Shown here piece after piece: positions 38,601 to 47,600 of a DNA stretch of 64,000 nt; the stretch's first letter is position 1; every line of letters begins with the position of its first letter. Under the pieces are notes generated by a model. That model did not search any database, was not told where the DNA came from, and saw only the letters and a program-made list of their open reading frames with translations. Origin of the DNA: Verrucomicrobiales bacterium (GTDB taxonomy: Bacteria; Verrucomicrobiota; Verrucomicrobiia; Verrucomicrobiales; DEV007); the NCBI GenBank assembly GCA_029213065.1, contig JARGPH010000011.1:18733-82732 (forward strand), read 5' to 3'. Position numbers and translations under genes: made by a program.

Positions 38601-41600
38601 TGTCAATCAGGACAAAAATCGCTCCGTCAGCCGGATTCACTCCGGCGTTCAATGTCAGGTTGAGAGTCGCTCCCGCGCCGGCATCCGAATTCAGATTAAC
38701 GCCTCCCGTGACATCGATCTGATCGTAACCCGCAGCAACGCCCGGAGTGAGACCGTTGATTTGAAAAGCAAGTGTCGAAGCGCTGTCCAGCGTCAGCGAT
38801 CCCGTTCCGAGATCTTCGGCCAGAGCCAGATCCGGACTGATTGTGCCGCCCACAGAGCTAACGGCTCCGGCAACAGCCCCGTCACCGGCGAGAGTCGTGC
38901 CGACATTGACGGCTACCGCCCCGGTTCCCGTCGCCGATCCGCTCGCATTGTTCGCAAGAAGCTCCCCGCCATCCACTGTCGTTCCACCGGTGTAGCCGCT
39001 CCCCGTCGCGCTGTTCAACGCAAAGGTACCCGCTCCGTCTTTGGTCAGACTGCCGCTTCCACTGATTTCACCCGAAGCAACACTGTCAGGTCCGGTAGTC
39101 AACAGGGTCAAGTCATTCGCTCCGAGAGACACGGTTGACCCGAAAATGACATCTTCCCCGCTTAGAGCTAACTCGTCCTCAAGAACCACCGCGTCGTTGT
39201 AGGTTTGATCGCCGCTCGTTTTCACCGAGACGGGTTTCACTCCCGTCACCGCCGAATAATTCTCCGCCACCTGAGTGGCATCCAGCACGGTGCTTTCGTA
39301 GACGACAAATTTAGCTATTTCCCCGGCGAAATTGGAATATCCCTGAGGACCTCCCGCGACACCTCCCATATTGGCACCTCCGAGTCGACCGATGCCACCC
39401 GCATCGCCTCCGCTCCATGCGGTTATGTTAGCCGCCGCGGTGGAAGAACCGGCCAAAACACCGTTGATATAAAGCGTGGAAGTTCCGTTCCCCGTGAAAT
39501 CAAACGTCCCGACGACATGGATAAATTCATTTTCCAACCCTGACAAATCAGCGGTGACAAAGGCGGTTTGGGTTCCGAAACTGTTTTGCGTAACACTGAA
39601 GACCAACTCGCTGTCCGCCACTCCGGAGAGACCGGAGTTCGTCCCTCCTCCGAGGAGCAGGCCGATACCATTTCCACCGCCTGATTCAAAAAGCACTTCA
39701 TCTCCGGTCAAATCCGATGGACGGAACCACATCTCAACACTCACGTCGGAATTCTCGTCTAGCCCGGCTAAAGAAGCGACATCTGCCCCACTGCCCGAAC
39801 CATCGAATTCATAGGCCGCAGTGATGCCCGGCAGGGTCGTCGTCAAAGTGCTGCCGGAAGTGGTGTTCCGTCCTGTCGTAACGAGACTGGATCCATTAAA
39901 ACCGCTTTGAGATCCTGTATTTTCCCAGGTGGTGTTGCCGTCGTCGTCCACCGCAGCGTCATACTCGAGGGTGGATGGTGGCGGGGAAATAGCAATCCCC
40001 TTGAAAAGGGTGGTCCCGTCACTGTTCGTCGTGATTGACGCCAACCCGCTGTCGTTCGAGAGAGCGTCGAGAGAATCCATCCCCACGTCTGAACCGAACT
40101 GAGTGGTTCCGCCCGCCTCCGTATTGATCGTCAGCGCTGCGTCAACACCGGCAGCCCCGTCGAGCGTGTTGGCAAAAACAACCGTTCCTGTTGCCCCTTC
40201 GTTGGTGAAGGTAACCGAACTCGAATTGAGGAGCACCGCATTGTCAAACCGGGTCGCACCGTCCGTTGTCACGGTGACAGCTCCGGAATTGTCTCCGATA
40301 ACAGTGCGGCCGTCCGAATTTGTCTGCAAATCTCCCAGCGAATTCACCGAGCCGACACTACCCGAAAAGAGAGTCACAGCGGAACCGGATGTGTTCACAG
40401 TTAAATCCCTGTCATAGTCTGAATTGCTGGAATCAAGCGTGCCCGAAAAAGTCACACCGCCCCCGTCGATCACCGCATCGGCAACCAGCCCGACAGCACC
40501 GCCGTAGGTTTGGGCGCCCGTCGTTTTGACCGAATACTGAAAATTGGCTACCGCATCATAATTCCCCGTAACATCAGCTGCGGTAAGTGCGCCTTCATAG
40601 AAACGGAATTTGGCAATATCGCCCTCAAAATTCCCATAGGGAGCAGGAGTGGCTGAGGCGATGCTTCCGCTGGAACCACCCAACCGGGCCTGATTTCCAC
40701 CATCAAACCCATTGATCGAATTCGTATCAACATCCGTCAGGTCATCGAAAGTGGTCGACGAGTCATTATCGTCCAGAAGCACTCCGTCGACATAGAGTTG
40801 CATGATGTCTTTTCCTCCCGTGTCTCTCGAGTAGACGAGGAAAATTTGATGGAACTCTCCGTCCGCTGGAAGCCCCCCCCGTATCTGCCCCACCTGAACA
40901 TCGCTGACGACATTGCCATTGGAATCGATCGTCCAAATCACTTCATCGGCGGTACCATCATAGACCACCGACATACCGGTTCCGCTGCCGCCCGTCTCGT
41001 AGATGACATCAATATCGGCATCATCCCCCGGACGAATCCAGAACTCAAAACTGGCACTGGCATCCGAAGGATTACCCGGCAAATCATTGATCCCGATATC
41101 GGCGGCCCCGCCGCTGTAAAAGTTGCCCGTTCCATCGAATTGGTAGGCAGTCGAAATCCCACTGTGGCCCGAATCAACGGAGCCGAAGGTGAAGCCACTT
41201 CCGCTGTCCAGCAATTCAGGAGCGGAAGTCGTTCCATCGACACCCTCCCATACAGCAGAGGTTGAGGCACTTTCCTGTTCCGCATCAAAATTCAAGGTCG
41301 GAGTCCCAACGGGCGCAGGTGCGCCTCCCAACTGAGCCGTTCCATTGCCATCTGTAGTCAAAGAAGCCAGCGCATTCCCGGCTCCAACGCTCCCTTTGAA
41401 AAAGGTATCACCACCGCCCGGCGTGTTCACCGCGAGAGCAAACGCTCCATCTACGGTAGTTCCAAAAGTAACATCTCCGGCGCCATCGTCGGTAATCGTA
41501 AGATCAGCGGAAAGGATCACCGCATTTCGGAAAGTCAAAAGGCCTGCGCCATCCACCCGAATCGTGGAGGCACCGATCGTGACCAAGCCGTCCTGATTCG

Positions 41601-44600
41601 TAATCAGTGAGTTCAGCGCGTCGGTGCTTCCCACCGCGCCGTTCAGGGTCGTCGATCCACCACCGGTGGTATTCAACACAACATCCTGATTGGTACCGGA
41701 AGAGGAATCCAGCGTCCCCCCGAATGTAATATCGTTGGCGGTAACCGTGCTTGCCCCGCCCACCGTTACCGGCCCGTCGAACGTGACATTGTCCGCCACC
41801 GTAAGATCCGAAGTGCCCAGAAAAGTCACCGCAGCATCGAAATCAAGATCGTTACTCAGCGAGAAAACGGCATCACCATCGAAATCGGAAGCCCCCGTAA
41901 AAGTAGCCGATTCACCATTGATCGTCGTCGTCGCCCCATCAAATGAGCTCGTGTCGCCATAGGTGATGAGATGGCCCGTGATCACCGTCGAAGCCGCGTT
42001 CGTATAAGTCACCGCATCGGCATACGATTGCGCCCCCGAAGTCGTGACCACGGTTCCGCCGAACTCTGTGACGCCGTTGGCATTGGTAGTGAGAGATGAA
42101 ATTGCCCCTGCCAAACCTACATTCCCGCTGAAAATCGTGGCGCCTTCGTCAAGATCCGTTTCCGTGGAATTCACTGTGATATTGCTGGAGCCGGTGCCCC
42201 CGTCGAGCGTCTCATCAAACCTCACATTGGCACCCTCAAAGGTCACGTTCGCATTCGCAGTCACCGCATCGCCAAAGGTCTGGTCACCAACGGTTACGAC
42301 ATTCAAATCGCGGTTCGCCAAGGCGGCAATTTCCGTCGCGGTCAAGGCACGCCCCCAAAGAGCCGCTTCGTCAATATTCCCGCTGAAATCGCGGGCGGAA
42401 CTGCCAGCGGTGGAATCTCTGCCGATGTGAACGTCTTCCCCGCCCGAACCGGGCCCGGTAACAGCGGCGTTGCTGTTGAGAGAAATAGTATCCAACTGAC
42501 CGTCCACGTAAAAAGAAATACTGCTGTGAGTATTCGCGGTTCCCAGGGAGGGGTCGTAAACGGCAACCACGTGATGCCATTTCCCGTCGTTCACAGGAAT
42601 CGTTCCCTCGATTCCGCCGTTGGCCGTTTCAATCCGCAAATTGTCGCCGCTGATTCGGAATACCCATTTCTTCCCAGAGCTGTCTAGCCCCCATGCCATG
42701 ATGGCATCATCCAAATTACCTCCGGATCCACTTGTTTTGATCCAGGCCGACATCGTGATCGGTGACATCCCCGTGTCATCGACAATGCCCTTGTACCCGG
42801 TCAACGCCACAAAATCATCGAGCCCGTCGAGACTGACCATATCACCTCCCACCGGGCTGGTGCTCGCTACCACAGCGGCATCACCGGCAAGGGTTCCGTT
42901 GTTCCCGTTGCCGGAACTATCCGCCACGCCGCCATCCATTGACAAATATGCCTCCAATCTCGCGGGCAGGCCTGCGGCGCTTGGCGCACTCTTCGTGAAA
43001 ATCGTTTCACCGGAAGCGTCCGTCGTCAAACTCGCCAACGCCTCGGAGAATCCAACATGATCGGAAAAGGTCGTCGTCCCCGCAGCATTCACCGTGAGCG
43101 CCCGTGCCGTCGTATCCGAATCGACCGTGCTAGGGAAAGTGATGTCCCCCCCTGTCAAAACAAGATCAGCCCCCAACGTCACCGTGCCGCTGTAGGTCTG
43201 GTCGGCGCTTCCCGTCGTAATCGCTGCGCCGTCCAAGGCGATCGTTTCCACGTTGATGATCAGTTCGGTGTCATTCGCCGAAAGATCCAAAGCGGTCGTG
43301 ATCGTGAGACTGTCACCGGCCTGCCCGTTGATCGTGATCGACCCGCTCGGTGGCGCAAACGTGGTCGACTCAAAAGTCGCTCCGTCCAGCGTGAGCATGC
43401 CGCCCGCTTCACTCAGGGTCGCACTGTCCGCTGTTCCTGCGGGAAGGTTAAAAACAAAATCGGTCACCGTTCCACTGTTGATCAGAACCGGCTCCAGTCC
43501 GCTGTATTCCACTTCGATTGCCGCATCGGCATCCAAATTGATCTCACCGCTGCTCGGATCAATCATCGTGTGAGTCACCGTCGCAAAGTTCACATTTTCA
43601 AATGCAAGCGTATCACCTGACCCTGCGCCGCCGTTAAAGACAAGCTTCTGTTGAAGTGCTGTTCCTGCCAGGCCTGCAAAGTCTATCGTTACGACATCAA
43701 CCCCATCGAGCGTGTTGATATCGATTTCAGTGACTCCGCCAAGAGAGGAAAACGGAATGAACACTTCGTACGCGTTATTCTGAACTGATCCTGCGATGCC
43801 ACTTCCGATCGGCATTGTACCGGTCGTTTCCGTGAGAGTGTAACCCGTCGCACTGATTGTCAGCTTGAGCCGATCTTCCGAATCGGCGCCCTGCGCATCG
43901 GTAATTACGAGCGCCCCACCTGTAATCGTAACACTGGTTTCGACCTCTCCGACAAATTTCAGAACGACGTCATTCCCCGTTCCACCGGTATAACTGATCG
44001 TGAATACCGAACCACCCACCGTAACGGCGGCTCCCTCGACCAATCCCGCAAAATTTCCGCTAACGCTTCCTGCACCGGTGAGATCGATCACCGTAATTTC
44101 GTCACCGGGGTTAAGGGCTGAAAAATCTGTTCCGCCTGCCTCAATGATATTCAAGGAGCCACTCAAAGTGACATTGCCGGTCACATTGACTTCGTCGTGT
44201 GTAGAGATGGTGTTGCCGGAAATATCAAAATCAAGTTCACCGTTGAGGGGGACGTTGCCGTCTATCGCGAGTTCCCCTTCACTGTTACTTCCCGGCTGCA
44301 AATCTGCCCCGGCGTCAATTGTCACAGCACTGCCAATCGTACCAATACCGCCGAGCGCTGCGCCATCAGCAACCGTGACATCACCGGTCACGTTTGAATG
44401 ATCTCCATTTACGAGGAGAGTTCCGACGCTCACTTTGGTTGTGCCAGTGTAGTCCGAAGTTGTCCCTGACAAAGTCAAAATCCCGCTGCCGATTTTCTCC
44501 AGATTAATGTTCTTATTGTTGGCACCGCCACCGCCGCCAATCTGCCCTGAATAGTCACTCGTGGCATTGCCGGAGCCAACTCGAAGCGTGGCCGGTCCAC

Positions 44601-47600
44601 CGGAATTCGAGGTAAAGACGCGACCATCCCCATCAAGCCCGGCGATGGTCTCAATGCGATTATCTCCCTCCAACCGGAGAGCATTGCCGTTCATGAAGAC
44701 TGTCGCGGTATCAGGAATGACTTCGCTTGCATCCAACCGCAGGTAGACACCGTCGCCGATCATGGCGAGGTCTCCCTGAAAATCGTTCATCGAATTTGAC
44801 AGAGCAAGGCCATCGGCTCCCCCTCCGACTTCAGCCACAGTGAGCCCTCCCACCCCGGTGATTTTTCCACTGAGAACGTGGTAGTTGTTGTCCACTTCGA
44901 CAATGTTGGAAGTGGTCGTAGTCACATCATTCAAACTGATGTCGTTGCTCAATGTCACTGCTGCCGGGCTTTTAGTAATCCGCAGAATACCTCCATTCAT
45001 GGCGACAGAACTGGTTCCCAAGGCGTCGGAAACGGTCACGACAAGGCGACCCGCGTCAATCGCCGTCGTCCCGCTGTAAGTGTTGGCATTGCTCAAAGTC
45101 AGTGTGCCAGTCCCTGTTTTGGCGAGATTGCCGCTTCCAGAGATCGCCGAGCTGATCGTTCCCGCGCCAAGGCTCAAGGTGGAACCACCTTCGATGATGA
45201 TTGACTCAGTCGAACCTCCATTCAGCGTCCCTATCGAGACAGTCGCGGTGAGGTCAGGGCCGGTGATTTCAATCGTTTTGTTATCTGCCAGGATAACGGA
45301 TTCTCCGGAGTAATCACCACCGTTGATGATGATGGTACCCCCGTTGTTAACCGCAGCGATCGCCTCGTCGACAGTCGCAAAAGCGCTCACACCGAACACC
45401 CCATTCTGATTTCCGCTCGTTCCCGAATCCGCATTGGCAATCGTCTCGCCATTGTTGAACCCGGTCGCCCAGGCATCGTCCACGTAAACGGTGGAAACAT
45501 TGGTGCTGGCAAGCACGACATCATTACCGTCACCACCTCCGTAGAAAATTTTGTAGAGCGTCCCGCCGATGTTGATGGAACTGCCCTCAGGATAGCCGCT
45601 AAACGTTCCTGAAACGGCATCAACAGCATCGTTGTCAATGATCGTAAAAAGAGAGGCGGTCGGATTGGCGATCACATTAAATACCAGTCCGCTCCCGAGC
45701 GTCACGGTTCCTGTTACCGCAAGGCTGTCCGCATTCGCACCGTTGACGTCCACAGTAAAGTCACCACTCAGGTTGACCGTATTGGTTCCGAGAGGATCGG
45801 TATCATCGCCCGAGACACTGATTGTCCCCACGCCGTTGACTCCCGCTGAGACACGTCCGCTCACCGATTTGCCACTTGCGAGAGTAATCACACCGTCACC
45901 TGACAATGTGGCACCGGTTGCGACCACGTAATCATCACCGTCCGTGTGAGTCCCCTCCACTTGAAGCGTGCCGTTCGACACCGTAGTCGCACCGCTGTAG
46001 CTATTGGAACCGGATAACCTCAATACATCGGAACCAGTTTTTTCGAGGGAGAGAGCACCAAAGCCCCCGTCAGAGAGAGTGCCTGAAAAATGCATATTGC
46101 CACCATCTTGATTTGGCGCCCCGATCGTGAGGGTAACAGGCGTGGCTGATCCACTCACGATGTCTCCGGAAAGCGTGTAATTCCCCGTTCCAATCGTGGT
46201 GTCACCGAGCAGGGTGATTTTCCCTGAAAGATTGCCCTGCAGACGAATCCCGCCGCGATTTTCGAGGTTCCCCGTTCCGGAAACTTCGATATCATTGGCA
46301 ATCGTTACCGCGAAGAGCTGGGCTCCTTCGTTGATTTTGATTTTGGCACTGGAATCAATCGTAAGGCCACTGGAGTTAAATTTGTTGCCGGTTGCTGTCC
46401 CTGCAATATTAACTTCAAGCAAACCGGTGAACCCGCCACTTGCGGCTGAATTCAGATAGGTATTTCCAGTAGTCGTTCCCGAAAGAGTCAGAAGAATGCG
46501 ACCATCTCCGGCGAATGAATTGCTATAAAAAATGCTGTTAACTCCCGTGATTGAGTGGCTGATTAAATTCAAGGTGGCACCCGCGTCAACCGTTGCCGCA
46601 CCGGCAAGAGATGATACCCCACTGACTACCACGGTACCTGCCTCAACCGCAGTGACTCCCGTGTAGGAATTGGTTTCACCGAGATCGAGAACTCCGGTGC
46701 CCTTCTTGGTCACTCCTCCGGTTCCTGAAATCTCACCGGCAATGAGATTGTCATTTGAGTTTGAGGTGACTTCCAAATCAACCGCCGAAGAGTGCGCACC
46801 CAGGACAATACTATCACCTGTTCGTGTTTTAATTGATCCAATTTGGACCACAGTTTCGCTATTCGACGAATCAGCGGCGAGACGAAACTCCACGTCCCCG
46901 CCGGCAGCGCCTAAAATCACGTCCTCGCTGCTGTAATCGCCTCCATTGATGATCACCGTTCCCGCATTTCCTCCGAATGCCGCGATGGCATCGTTGATAG
47001 TGGCGAATGCATCGACTCCAACGACGGCTGCTTGAACTCCGCTTTCATCCCGGTCTCCGTCGACGGCTCCCGCAGTAAAGCTGGAATCCACGTAGACCAC
47101 CGATGGTATAAGAGGATTCGAATCAGAGGTGTAAACAGTAAAGGAACCGTCACCATTGTCCTTCGCGTTCAACGCCCACCCACCGGTCGCGGTAAAGGTA
47201 GTATTAAGTGCCGCATTGACACTGGTGATATCGACAAAGCTGCCTCCGAAAGCAGCGGTGAACGAATTATCCGCCGATGTATCTGCGAAATCGATCACTT
47301 CCTCATGCACCGTAACCGCTCCAACATCCACGCGAGCCCCATTGGTCAAATTGAGAAAATTGGCATCGTTACCGGAACCGTCGCTCATGTTCCAGTCAGC
47401 CTCAGAGGTGAGAATCCCCCCCTTCACATTAATTTCCCAGGAGCGAGCTGCATGCCCGCCATAAGAATTCAGTTTCCCAGTCCCCGTCGCATTGACTTGA
47501 CCATCGGACTCGATATTCACCGTAAAGGTGCCGTTCGAGTGCCGGTCCATGGTCCATTCCCCTCCATCCACAATACTAACCGTGGCATCAGCACTTCCAG

